Assembly (NCBI GenBank): GCA_022828105.1
Contig: JAJEJC010000007.1
Coordinates: 330,885 to 394,884, forward strand
DNA from: Dehalococcoidia bacterium
GTDB taxonomy: Bacteria > Chloroflexota > Dehalococcoidia > Bin125
Direction: 5' to 3'
Length of the DNA: 64,000 nt
The translations under genes and the position numbers were made by a program. How positions within the stretch are numbered: position 1 is the stretch's first letter; every line of letters begins with the position of its first letter. Of the stretch, positions 45,705 through 54,571 are shown in pieces. The notes beneath the pieces were generated by a model. That model did no database searches and was not told the DNA's origin. It saw nothing but the letters and a program-made list of their open reading frames with translations.

Positions 45705-46166
45705 CTATTCGATTTCGACGATCATCTCGATTTCGACTGCCATGCCGACCGGGAGGGATTGCATGCCGACGGCCGAGCGTGCGTGGCGGCCCGACTCGCC
45801 GAACAGCTCGACGAGCAGGTCGGAGGCGCCGTTGGCGACGCCGGGATGGTTGCCGAAGTCGGGGGTGCAGTTGACCATGCAAAGCAGCTTGACGATCCGC
45901 GAGACGCGGTCGAGCGAGCCAATCTCGGCCCGCAGCGAGCCGAGCAACTGGACCATCACGGCACGCGCGGCCTGGTAGCCCTGGTCGACATCGAGGTCGT
46001 CGCCCAGCTTGCCGCGGATCAGCTCGCCGTCCTGGAACGGACCGTGTCCCGAGAGAAACACGAGATTGCCGGTCCGCACCGCCGGCACGTAGTTGGCCAG
46101 CGGCGGATTGGTGGACAGGTCGAGTCCCATTTCCAACGCTTTGGCGTCGGCGTTATGTGCAGACAT
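45705..46166 (-). CDS. RidA family protein
   Basis: NYVPAVRTGNLVFLSGHGPF...QAARAVMVQLLGSLRAEIGSLDRVSRIVKLLCMVN. Confidence 0.85.
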   Translation of the reverse strand: MSAHNADAKALEMGLDLSTNPPLANYVPAVRTGNLVFLSGHGPFQDGELIRGKLGDDLDVDQGYQAARAVMVQLLGSLRAEIGSLDRVSRIVKLLCMVNCTPDFGNHPGVANGASDLLVELFGESGRHARSAVGMQSLPVGMAVEIEMIVEIE

Positions 46167-46216
46167 CGAACGCTCCTTCGGTAGAGGTTGTCGGAAGTCA
46201 GGCTATCGCAGGCGGT

Positions 46217-46268
46217 CGCCCCCCTCTGTCCCTACGGGACATCTCCCCCGCTTCGCGGGGGAGAGAAC
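46217..46268. repeat. Palindromic repeat copy, intergenic, opposite orientation
   Basis: Reverse complement agttctctcccccgcgaagcgggggagatgtcccgtagggacagaggggggcg matches the tatD copy. Confidence 0.85.
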
Positions 46269-46269
46269 T

Positions 46270-46653
46270 CTAGGGATAGGCTCGGAGTTCGATCTCGTTG
46301 CCGTCCGGGTCGGCGATGTAGAGTCCGTCAGCGTAGCCGCGAGCGCCGTACAGCTCGAAGCCGGGATCGCGCACGATCGTGAACTCGTCCGACGATCTGA
46401 CCTCGGCCAGGTCGTCCGCCGAGACAACCATGCAGAAGTGATCGAGATTGCGCCTCGCGTGATCGACATCGCCGGGAATCAGATCGATGATCGTCTCTGC
46501 CGAGACCCGAACCGAGGGGAACGGACACTCTCCGGCTCGCCACTCCTCGACGCGGACCGGCGCGAGACCGAGTCGCGTGGTGTACCAGTCGAGCGATCTG
46601 TGCACGTCGGAGACTCGCAGCACGATGTGGTCCAGTGCCGTCACATGAATCAT
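46270..46653 (-). CDS. VOC family (glyoxalase/bleomycin-resistance-like) protein
   Basis: ALDHIVLRVSDVHRSLDWYTTRLGL, LYIADPDGNEIELRAYP. Confidence 0.88.
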   Translation of the reverse strand: MIHVTALDHIVLRVSDVHRSLDWYTTRLGLAPVRVEEWRAGECPFPSVRVSAETIIDLIPGDVDHARRNLDHFCMVVSADDLAEVRSSDEFTIVRDPGFELYGARGYADGLYIADPDGNEIELRAYP

Positions 46654-46737
46654 GATTCGCGTCCTCTCATTACGTCACTTGCGCGCAGCAATATCAAACA
46701 CCCGCGCTACGATGGGTCGGCTGCTGGAGCGTTCGAC

Positions 46738-47055
46738 ATGAGCGTAGAGATTCGGATGGCAAAAGGGCTGCGGGTCCATGTCGATGTTCCCGCCACGGTC
46801 AATGTTGATGGAGGCAATGCCCGTGAAGCAGTCGATGCGCTGATCGCCGCCTTTCCCGAGTTGCAGCGGTACGTGCTCGACGACGCCGACCGTCTGCGCC
46901 AGCACGTCAACATCTACATCAACGACGCGCTGATCGTCGATCGCAACGGCCTTTCGGACGCCCTCGACAACGGCGACCGGTTGTACATTCTCCCCGCCGT
47001 TTCCGGCGGCGCACTGGCGCCTACTCGACCCGACTCTCCAATGAAGTGGAACTAG
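46738..47055 (+). CDS. MoaD/ThiS-type ubiquitin-like protein with C-terminal extension after GG
   Basis: VEIRMAKGLRVHVDVPATVNVDGGNAREAVDALIAAFPEL...YINDALIV...DRLYILPAVSGGALAPTRPDSPMKWN. Confidence 0.78.
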   Translation: MSVEIRMAKGLRVHVDVPATVNVDGGNAREAVDALIAAFPELQRYVLDDADRLRQHVNIYINDALIVDRNGLSDALDNGDRLYILPAVSGGALAPTRPDSPMKWN

Positions 47056-47057
47056 AG

Positions 47058-48131
47058 ATGAGCGAAACCGGTCTGTTGGTCAGCACGCGCAAAGGGCTGC
47101 TGCTCGGTCGCAGCAACGAGCAACGAACCCGCTGGGAATGGTCCGACCTCCAGCGCGGCGGCTGGATGGTCGACTACTCGATGTACGACCCACGTAGCGG
47201 CAAGGTCTGGTGCTCGGCCAGCCACTGGCAGTGGGGTCCGAGGTTGCACTTCACCACCGATTGGGGCGCCACCTGGACTGAAGCCGGCACGCCCGCCTTC
47301 ACGGACGGCGAACGCTCGGTCGAGGCGATCTGGATGGTCGAGCCCGGCGTCACTGATGGCGTGCTCTATGCCGGGATCATGCCCGGGGCGATGTTCGTCT
47401 CCCGCGACGACGGCGAGACGTGGCGTGAGATCGATTCGCTCTCGCAGCATCCTGCCGCCGAGCACTGGGAACCGGGCGCGGCGGGCCTGGTGATTCACCA
47501 CATCTCCGTCGATCCGGACGATCCCGATCGTCTGGTCGTGGGCGGGTCGGCGACCGGGATCATGGTCAGCTACGACGGCGGTGAGTCCTGGGAAGTGCGC
47601 AACGAGGGCATCTTCAACGAGCACTTCCCTGCCGAGTTCCCGCAGGGCGCGCCGTGCGTCCACTCGTTGTACGCCCATCCTCTGCAGCGCGGACGACTCT
47701 GGCAGCAGAATCACTTCGGCCAGTACCGCTCCGACGACGACGGCCAGACCTGGCACGTGATCGGTCAGGACCTGCCCGGCGTGTTCGGATTCCCTTCGGC
47801 GATCGACCCAACGGACCCGGATGTTTGCTACTTCGTCCCGCACGACTCCGACCAGGCGCGAATGCCCTACGAGGGCTCGCTCGCGGTCTATCGCACGCGC
47901 GACGCGGGCGCGACCTGGGACCGGCTCTCGAACGGATTGCCGCAGACCGATTTCTATCACACCGTCTACCGCCACGCCCTGGGCCAGGACGGCGGCGATC
48001 CACTGGGCCTGTACTTCGGCTCCAGCGGCGGCGAGCTCTACGGCTCGACCGACGGCGGCGAGTCCTGGCGCCTGATGCGCGAGCATCTCGCCGCGATCAC
48101 CGCCGTCCGCGCATTCCCGCTGCCGGAGTAA
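47058..48131 (+). CDS. BNR-repeat/sialidase-fold beta-propeller protein
   Basis: Repeats FVSRDDGETWREI, MVSYDGGESWEVR, YRSDDDGQTWHVI, YRTRDAGATWDRL, YGSTDGGESWRLM. Confidence 0.85.
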   Translation: MSETGLLVSTRKGLLLGRSNEQRTRWEWSDLQRGGWMVDYSMYDPRSGKVWCSASHWQWGPRLHFTTDWGATWTEAGTPAFTDGERSVEAIWMVEPGVTDGVLYAGIMPGAMFVSRDDGETWREIDSLSQHPAAEHWEPGAAGLVIHHISVDPDDPDRLVVGGSATGIMVSYDGGESWEVRNEGIFNEHFPAEFPQGAPCVHSLYAHPLQRGRLWQQNHFGQYRSDDDGQTWHVIGQDLPGVFGFPSAIDPTDPDVCYFVPHDSDQARMPYEGSLAVYRTRDAGATWDRLSNGLPQTDFYHTVYRHALGQDGGDPLGLYFGSSGGELYGSTDGGESWRLMREHLAAITAVRAFPLPE

Positions 48132-48163
48132 GAGGGCCGCAGGGTCGGTCGTATCTTCGGGGA

Positions 48164-49120
48164 GTGAGCAGACAGCCTTCCGAGACCGAGGGAACCGACA
48201 GACCCGCCGCTCAGGGCTTGCCCGAGATGCGGCGCCCGCTGACGTTGCGGGCCGGGCTCTTCGCCTTCCTGCTGGTCCTCTTCTGGGGCGGGCAGCCGGT
48301 CGCGATCAAGGCCGGACTGGAAGAAGGCGTGGGGCCGCTCAGGCTCAGCGCGATCCGTATGGCCCTGGGCGGTGCAGTCGTGCTGATCTACGCCATCGTG
48401 ACACGCACGCGTATCCGTCCGACGCGCGATGAAGCACAGCCGTTGCTCGGACTGGGAGTCCTCTTCGTCGTCCAGACCTACTTGATGTACGCCGGCGGCG
48501 ACAACACCAGTTCGGGCCATGCGTCGGTACTGATTTTCTCGTTCCCGCTCTGGACGGCGGTGCTCGGTCACATCTTCATTCCCGGCGACCATATGTCGAT
48601 CCGGCGGACGTTCGGGCTATTGATCGCCTATGGAGGCGTGGTCGTGGTCTTCGTCGGCGGGCTAAGCGCGCCCGGCGCGACGATCCACGGCGATCTGATG
48701 ACGGCCGCGTCCGCCATGCTGCTCGCCTCGCGGCAGATCTATCTTGCCCATTTCTCGCACAGCATTCACCCGGCCCGACTGCTGCTAACCCAATCGGTGG
48801 CGGCCGTGATCGTCTTCGGCATTCTTGGACTGACGCTCGAATCGAGCGGACCGGTCTGGACCACCGACTTCGTCATTGCGCTCATCCATCAGGGCATCGT
48901 GATCGGCGGGCTGGGCTTCATCGGCAACCTCTGGCTGATCCAGCGCTACCTGCCCTCCCAGGTCGCGGCGACGATGTTGTTCGCGCCGATCTGCGGCGTG
49001 TTCTTTAGCTGGTTGCTGCTGGGCGAGACTCTGGGTTACGAGGTGCTTGTCGGTGTCGCCCTGCTGGTCGGCGGCAGCGCCATCGTCCAGCTCCGACGCC
49101 AACCCGCACCGGCTGCCTAG
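48164..49120 (+). CDS. EamA/DMT-family transporter
   Basis: Polytopic; LVLFWGGQPVAIKAGLEEGVGPLRLSAIRMALGG; GTG start at 48164. Confidence 0.85.
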   Translation: MSRQPSETEGTDRPAAQGLPEMRRPLTLRAGLFAFLLVLFWGGQPVAIKAGLEEGVGPLRLSAIRMALGGAVVLIYAIVTRTRIRPTRDEAQPLLGLGVLFVVQTYLMYAGGDNTSSGHASVLIFSFPLWTAVLGHIFIPGDHMSIRRTFGLLIAYGGVVVVFVGGLSAPGATIHGDLMTAASAMLLASRQIYLAHFSHSIHPARLLLTQSVAAVIVFGILGLTLESSGPVWTTDFVIALIHQGIVIGGLGFIGNLWLIQRYLPSQVAATMLFAPICGVFFSWLLLGETLGYEVLVGVALLVGGSAIVQLRRQPAPAA

Positions 49121-49122
49121 TT

Positions 49123-49980
49123 TCAGGCGTAGCCCCAGTCATCGAGACCAAGCAGTCTGCGGCCGAGCAGCGTCAGTTCGGCGGGCGGCGTGGCTGCTTC
49201 CTTGCCGCGCAGATCGCCGGGGAAGGCGCGCGGATTCTGGAAGGCCGGATGCGCCGAATCGCGCCAGGAAGCGATCCGCTGCTCGCGCAGCTCCTCGTTG
49301 GACGGCTCGGCCGGGAACATGCGGACGTACTGAGCCAGTCGAGGTTTGTCGGAGCGGTTGCGGCTATTGCCGTGCGGCAACGCCGAGTGCCAGATGATGA
49401 AGTCGCCGGCGTTGGCCTCGACTTCGATCGGCGGGCCGATCTGCTCGGGAAAGCGCTCGTGCAACTGCTGGTGGCGCAGGTCCTGGTCCGAGATGCCGGC
49501 CGAAATCTCGGCGGCTCGCCGATGCGCGCCCGGCACGCACTGGAACCCGCCCTCGCCCTGGCGCGTGTCGACGAGGTAGAGCACGCCCTGGACAAGGAAC
49601 GGCGTCGGCGTCTCGCGTACATCGATGTCCCAGTGCACCATGCCGTGATGGTCGTAGTCGGGATGCGCTTCGTTCGGCGGCGGCTTGAGGTTGGCCCGGT
49701 CAATGAAGACCCACAGGTCGTCGCGACCGAACAGGTCGCGGAACAGCTCGTAGACGCGCGGATTCTGACGGACGTCCCAGAGCGCCTGGTGGTGATACAT
49801 CTCCACCATCCCGTTGGGACGGTGCGGTTCGCGGTACCAGTCCGAGGGTTGATCGCGATCGAACTCGAGGAAGTCCCAGATCGCGTCCGTTACTGCCTCC
49901 ACTTGCTCGCGCGGGATCAGTTGGCGAACGACGAGGTAGCCGTTCTGGTCGAAGAAGTCGCGGTCGGCGTCGGAGAGCAT
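49123..49980 (-). CDS. phytanoyl-CoA dioxygenase (PhyH) family protein
   Basis: FFDQNGYLVVRQLIPREQVEAV, HWDIDVRETP, GDFIIWHSALPHGN. Confidence 0.88.
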   Translation of the reverse strand: MLSDADRDFFDQNGYLVVRQLIPREQVEAVTDAIWDFLEFDRDQPSDWYREPHRPNGMVEMYHHQALWDVRQNPRVYELFRDLFGRDDLWVFIDRANLKPPPNEAHPDYDHHGMVHWDIDVRETPTPFLVQGVLYLVDTRQGEGGFQCVPGAHRRAAEISAGISDQDLRHQQLHERFPEQIGPPIEVEANAGDFIIWHSALPHGNSRNRSDKPRLAQYVRMFPAEPSNEELREQRIASWRDSAHPAFQNPRAFPGDLRGKEAATPPAELTLLGRRLLGLDDWGYA

Positions 49981-49994
49981 CGAATCCTCCTCGG

Positions 49995-50588
49995 TCAGTC
50001 GTCGAAGGGAGCGTCGACGCCCGGCGGCATGGCGACGTTGAAGGTGTTCAGACCGATCGAGACGAGCGCGTAGTAGCCCATCACCGAGGCGATCTCGAAC
50101 ACGCCTCGTTCGCCAATCATGCCCTTCAGCGACTCGTAGGTTGCGTCCGAGACTCGTTGACTCTCAATCAGCTCGCGGCCGAACTGGTATACGGTTTGCT
50201 GACGCTCGTCGCCGAAGAAGGGTTGCTCGCCGTCGCGGATCGCGTCGATCGCGCCTTCCGAGACACGGGCATTCTTGGCCAGCCGCGCGTGCGCCCAGAA
50301 CTCGAAGTTGGCGCGCCAGTGACCGCCCATCGTGCAGATCGCCACCTCAAGGAGGTCATTGGGCAGCGAGGTCTCGTAGCGCACTGCCGCGCCCAGCTTC
50401 TGGACTGCGTCGCCCAACAGCGGCGACTGGAAGAGCGCGTTGAAGGGGCCGATCAGCGCTCCGTCGGCGCCGGCCAATCCGCCGTGTTCTCGTTCCGGAT
50501 TGCCTCGCGGACCAGTCGTGATGTTGTCCCACAGCACGCGTTGATCGTCGTCCAGCGTGTCAAATGTCTGCGGCTTTAGTCGCGGCAT
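49995..50588 (-). CDS. carboxymuconolactone decarboxylase (AhpD-like) family protein
   Basis: ETSLPNDLLEVAICTMGGHWRANFEFWAHARLAKNARVSEGAIDAI. Confidence 0.82.
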   Translation of the reverse strand: MPRLKPQTFDTLDDDQRVLWDNITTGPRGNPEREHGGLAGADGALIGPFNALFQSPLLGDAVQKLGAAVRYETSLPNDLLEVAICTMGGHWRANFEFWAHARLAKNARVSEGAIDAIRDGEQPFFGDERQQTVYQFGRELIESQRVSDATYESLKGMIGERGVFEIASVMGYYALVSIGLNTFNVAMPPGVDAPFDD

Positions 50589-50605
50589 GATCCGTCCTCC
50601 GTCCT

Positions 50606-53188
50606 TTACGGTGTTCGTTCGCTCCGCCTCGCGTGAGGCGGGAGCAGCTCATCGGGATACGTCGTTCCCACCAGCCCTTTGGATTCCAGTTCGGCCAACT
50701 CTGCTTCGGAGTAGCCCAGCAAGTCGCAGTAGATCTCCCGATTGTGTTCACCCAGCTTCGGCGGCGGCGTCTGCAGTCGATTCGGCGTCCGCTCCATCGT
50801 GAAGGTCAGGCCCGGATAGCGATGCGTCCCAACCCCGTCGACCGTCATCTGCTCGAAGAACCCGACTTCCCGCAAGTGGCGATCGGAGAGCGCGTCGAAC
50901 GGATCGTTGAGCGGCGCGGCGCAGATGCCCGCCTCCTGCAACTTGTGGAAGAGGTCTTCCTTGTGCCAGATCACGGTCTCGCGCGCGATCAACCCGTCCA
51001 ACGGCACCGAGTTGGCCTTGCGCGCCTGGGCGTTGGCAAAGCGCGCGTCCATCGGCGCATGGGCCAGCTCCGACTGCACGGACGCCTCGCCCGGACCGGC
51101 CGCCAGCGCGTCGCAGAGCGTAACGAAGTCCGCGTCGGAGCCCACGTCAATCGCAATCCACTGGTCGTCGCCGCGGCAGGGATACACGCCGTAGGGCGCG
51201 TGGATCGCGTGGCTGTTCGCCTGCGGCGGCGGATTGACGCCGTTCATCGAGTACTCGAACAGATACTCGGCCAGGGTCGGGATGAAGCCCTCGTTGAGCG
51301 GCATCTCGATCATCTGACCCTCGCCGGTCTGCTCCCGATGCCGCAGCGCCATCAGCACGGCGACCGCGCCCTGCACGCCCGACAGCCCGTCGCTGGCCAG
51401 CGTCTCGCCGATCCCTTCGGGCCCGCGATCCGGGTATCCGCGCAGATGGGTGTGCGCCACCATCGCCTCAACGTGCAGACCGAACGCGCGATAGCCGGAA
51501 TAGGGACCCTCCAGTCCGAACGCGGGCATGCGCAGCATGATCAGGCGCGGGTTGACTTCCCGCAGCGTCTCCCAGCCGATCCCGGCCTTGTCGATCGTGG
51601 TCGGCACATTGTTCTCGACCAGCACGTCGCACTGTTCGATCAGCTTGAGGAACGCTTCGCGGCCCTCGGGCGACATGATGTCGCAGGTCATCGAGCGCTT
51701 GTTGCGCGCGTGCGAGTTGAAGGAGGCGAAGCGGTTCCAGGGCTCCTCGCCCGGCTCGGCGTCGGGATACTGCGGCTGCACGCCGATCGCCGCGCCGCGC
51801 AGCATGGCCTCGCGGGTCTGCACGTTTTCCGCGCCGCGCGTGTAGGGCTGCACCCGGTTGACCGGCTCGACATTGACCACATCCGCGCCCCACTCGGCGA
51901 GCAACTGGGTCACATGGGGACCCGCCCAGACCACCGTGACCGCCGCCACACGGATGCCTTCGAGGGGCAGATGCAATGAGCTGCTCGGACCCTCGGGCAA
52001 GGGATGCCGCTGGTCTTCCAGCGGATCGGGCGGCGTCATGTCGAGCACGACGCGCGAGTGTTCGCCCAGCCTCGGCGAGCGCCTCGGACGCTCGGGCTGC
52101 GACTCGCTCATCCGGAAGGGGAAGCCCGGATAGGGCAGCGACTTGCCGTGCCAGTGCGTGATCTCGTGCCACCAGTCGCGCGATGCGAGCTGAGGGTCTT
52201 CGAGCACGTCGGCGACGGTCATCACCGCCCCGGCCAACAGACCGGCCGCCTGGGCCGAGGCCACCGCCTCGATCTTGCCCATCCCGGCCAGGTGCGCCTC
52301 GACGGCCTCGTCCACGCGGGCGCCGAAGCCGGAGCCCGGCCTCGGTCCGGCAAGGTAGTCCGGATCCTCCAGCAAGTCCTCGCGGCCCACCCAGCGCATC
52401 AGCCTGGGCATCCGCGTGCCTGCGCCGACGATGTTGACGAACCCGTCGGCGCAGGGATACATGCCGAATCCGACTAGCCGCCGGGTCGGCTGCGCGCGCC
52501 CCGGCGAGACGCCGCTGTACTCGGCCGCGACCAGTTGAATCGTGCGCCGGTCTCGGCAGCCGACCTGGCAGCGGTAGATCGAAATGTCCACCCAGTCGCC
52601 GGCCTGCCGGTCGTGTTCGACACGTTTCAGCGCCAGCAGCACGGCAAACGCCGCCGTCGCGCCGGCGTGATAGCTCGCGTAATGGCCGGCCACCTTGATT
52701 GGCTCGCGGTCGGCCGCGCCGGTCGCGTGCAAGGGACCGCCGATCGCCTGCATCGTGATCTCCGAGCCGCGGTAGAGGCGGTACGGCCCCGTCTGGCCGT
52801 AGGGCGTGATCGAGCACATGACCAGCTTCGGATTGATTGCGTACAGCGTCTCCCAGCCCCAGCCCGCATCCTCGGCTTCGCCCGGACGCAAGTCCTCGAT
52901 GACGACATCCACGATCTGCGCCAGACGCCGCACCGTGGCCGCGCCGTCGTCGGTGTGCGGATCCAGCACGATCGACTGCTTGCTCGTGTTCAGGTGCAGG
53001 TACAGACCGGAAGCTTCGATGTTTTGATCGTGACCGGCAAACGGCCCAAACTGCCGCGACGGATCGCCGCCGCGCGGCTCCGCTTTGATCACACGCGCGC
53101 CGTAGTCGGCCAGCAGCTTCGTGGCGTACGGACCGGCGACCTCGGTGGTCAGGTCCAGGACGACGAGGCCCTCCAACGGTCCGGCCAT
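50606..53188 (-). CDS. CaiB/BaiF family III CoA-transferase, two fused domains
   Basis: Domain 1 LEGLVVLDLTTEVAGPYATKLLADYGARVIKAEPRGGDPSR; domain 2 LEGIRVAAVTVVWAGPHVTQLLAEWGADVVNVEPVN. Confidence 0.9.
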   Translation of the reverse strand: MAGPLEGLVVLDLTTEVAGPYATKLLADYGARVIKAEPRGGDPSRQFGPFAGHDQNIEASGLYLHLNTSKQSIVLDPHTDDGAATVRRLAQIVDVVIEDLRPGEAEDAGWGWETLYAINPKLVMCSITPYGQTGPYRLYRGSEITMQAIGGPLHATGAADREPIKVAGHYASYHAGATAAFAVLLALKRVEHDRQAGDWVDISIYRCQVGCRDRRTIQLVAAEYSGVSPGRAQPTRRLVGFGMYPCADGFVNIVGAGTRMPRLMRWVGREDLLEDPDYLAGPRPGSGFGARVDEAVEAHLAGMGKIEAVASAQAAGLLAGAVMTVADVLEDPQLASRDWWHEITHWHGKSLPYPGFPFRMSESQPERPRRSPRLGEHSRVVLDMTPPDPLEDQRHPLPEGPSSSLHLPLEGIRVAAVTVVWAGPHVTQLLAEWGADVVNVEPVNRVQPYTRGAENVQTREAMLRGAAIGVQPQYPDAEPGEEPWNRFASFNSHARNKRSMTCDIMSPEGREAFLKLIEQCDVLVENNVPTTIDKAGIGWETLREVNPRLIMLRMPAFGLEGPYSGYRAFGLHVEAMVAHTHLRGYPDRGPEGIGETLASDGLSGVQGAVAVLMALRHREQTGEGQMIEMPLNEGFIPTLAEYLFEYSMNGVNPPPQANSHAIHAPYGVYPCRGDDQWIAIDVGSDADFVTLCDALAAGPGEASVQSELAHAPMDARFANAQARKANSVPLDGLIARETVIWHKEDLFHKLQEAGICAAPLNDPFDALSDRHLREVGFFEQMTVDGVGTHRYPGLTFTMERTPNRLQTPPPKLGEHNREIYCDLLGYSEAELAELESKGLVGTTYPDELLPPHARRSERTP

Positions 53189-53314
53189 ACGACTCCCCAG
53201 GAACAGGCGCCAACGCGCGACCGTCCCCCAAAGCGGTTGCGGTCATGCTAAGCCACATCCGCGAATTCGCAGAATCGGTTCATGCCTGGGGCAATCAGAT
53301 TGAGCGCCCTGGCG

Positions 53315-54502
53315 TTAGCGCACGCGGCGCGGCTGCATGTCGAGCAGCGGGCGCACACCGGCGTCGAAGTTCCACTCCAGGGCCGCGCCGTGCTGGCGCG
53401 CCGTCTGGAGATCGCGCCAGCGCCGTTCCAGCGTCCAGCTTCGTCGCGCGGCCTTGGTTCCGCCCGCCTTGAATAGCCGCTCGACGGCATCGACACAGGC
53501 ATGGACCGCGTGGACATTGGCCAGCCGGCAGCGGCCCAGCGACTCCGGCTCCGTCTCATCGCGCTCGACCAGCGGCCAGGCTCGCGTCCAGGCCTCCTGG
53601 ACCAACGCCCGCGCCGCCGACACCCCCGCCTGCGCCCGGGCGTACTCGAGCCGGAACGGCTCGCGCTCCCGCAACGCGGCCGTGTCGCCGGTCGTCGATT
53701 CTCCTGCCCAGACGGCGAGATCGTCGAGCGCACCCTGCGCCGTGCCGACCGCATGGCCGGCGTTGGCGATCCAGGCGACGAGCGAACGGTCCGGCACGCG
53801 CCATTGCGGCCCGGCGGCGTTGGCCGCATCGAGTGCCGCCCAGGTATGCGCGTGCTGGACAAACGCGTCGTCCAGCTCCCAATCGTGGCTGCCCGTTCCG
53901 CGCAGACCCATCGCGTCCCAGGTCTCGATCACCCGTCCCGCCCGTTGCGGCAACAAGGCGAAACGTACTCGGTCCTCGAAATCGACAAAGGTCGCCACAA
54001 TGTGGGTTGCGTGCTCGACTCCGCTGACGAAGTTCAACCGTCCGCTCAGCCGATAGCCGCCTGTGTCCGGCTGCGCCGTCGTCATCACCCGTGACGAGCC
54101 CACGATTCGACAGCGCGGACCGCCGGGTTCCTCGCCGCCGATCATCTGGCTGAGGATCGAGTTCGGAAGATATGACGCCAGCAGCGATACCTCGGTCGAG
54201 ATCATCACGACCCAAGCCAGCGACGCGTCGGCGTGCGCCAGCGCTTCCATCACATGAAAGACCACCAGCGGATGCGCTTGCTCGCCATAGCTGCGCGCGG
54301 GAATGTTGAGCCGGAACAGCCCGCGATCGGTCAGCGCCTCGATCAGGTGGACCGGGATCGTTCCGCTCGCCTCGATCTCGTCGGCGCAGTCGCGAATTGC
54401 CGGCTCCAGTTCGCGCGCCGCCTGTACAAGCCGGTGCTCCTCGTAGACGCTGAAGGCGTGGATCGCACCGGACTGGTTTGACTGGTCGGACTGGTCGGAC
54501 AT
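53315..54502 (-). CDS. acyl-CoA dehydrogenase-family protein
   Basis: LTDRGLFRLNIPARSYGE, FVSGVEHATHIVATF, WDAMGLRGTGSHDWELDDAFV. Confidence 0.83.
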   Translation of the reverse strand: MSDQSDQSNQSGAIHAFSVYEEHRLVQAARELEPAIRDCADEIEASGTIPVHLIEALTDRGLFRLNIPARSYGEQAHPLVVFHVMEALAHADASLAWVVMISTEVSLLASYLPNSILSQMIGGEEPGGPRCRIVGSSRVMTTAQPDTGGYRLSGRLNFVSGVEHATHIVATFVDFEDRVRFALLPQRAGRVIETWDAMGLRGTGSHDWELDDAFVQHAHTWAALDAANAAGPQWRVPDRSLVAWIANAGHAVGTAQGALDDLAVWAGESTTGDTAALREREPFRLEYARAQAGVSAARALVQEAWTRAWPLVERDETEPESLGRCRLANVHAVHACVDAVERLFKAGGTKAARRSWTLERRWRDLQTARQHGAALEWNFDAGVRPLLDMQPRRVR

Positions 54503-54571
54503 GGAAGCAGGCTAGAGGGACGCGCCTAGAATGCGCCGTAACACCAATGCCTCCCCGATTGGAAGTCCGAG

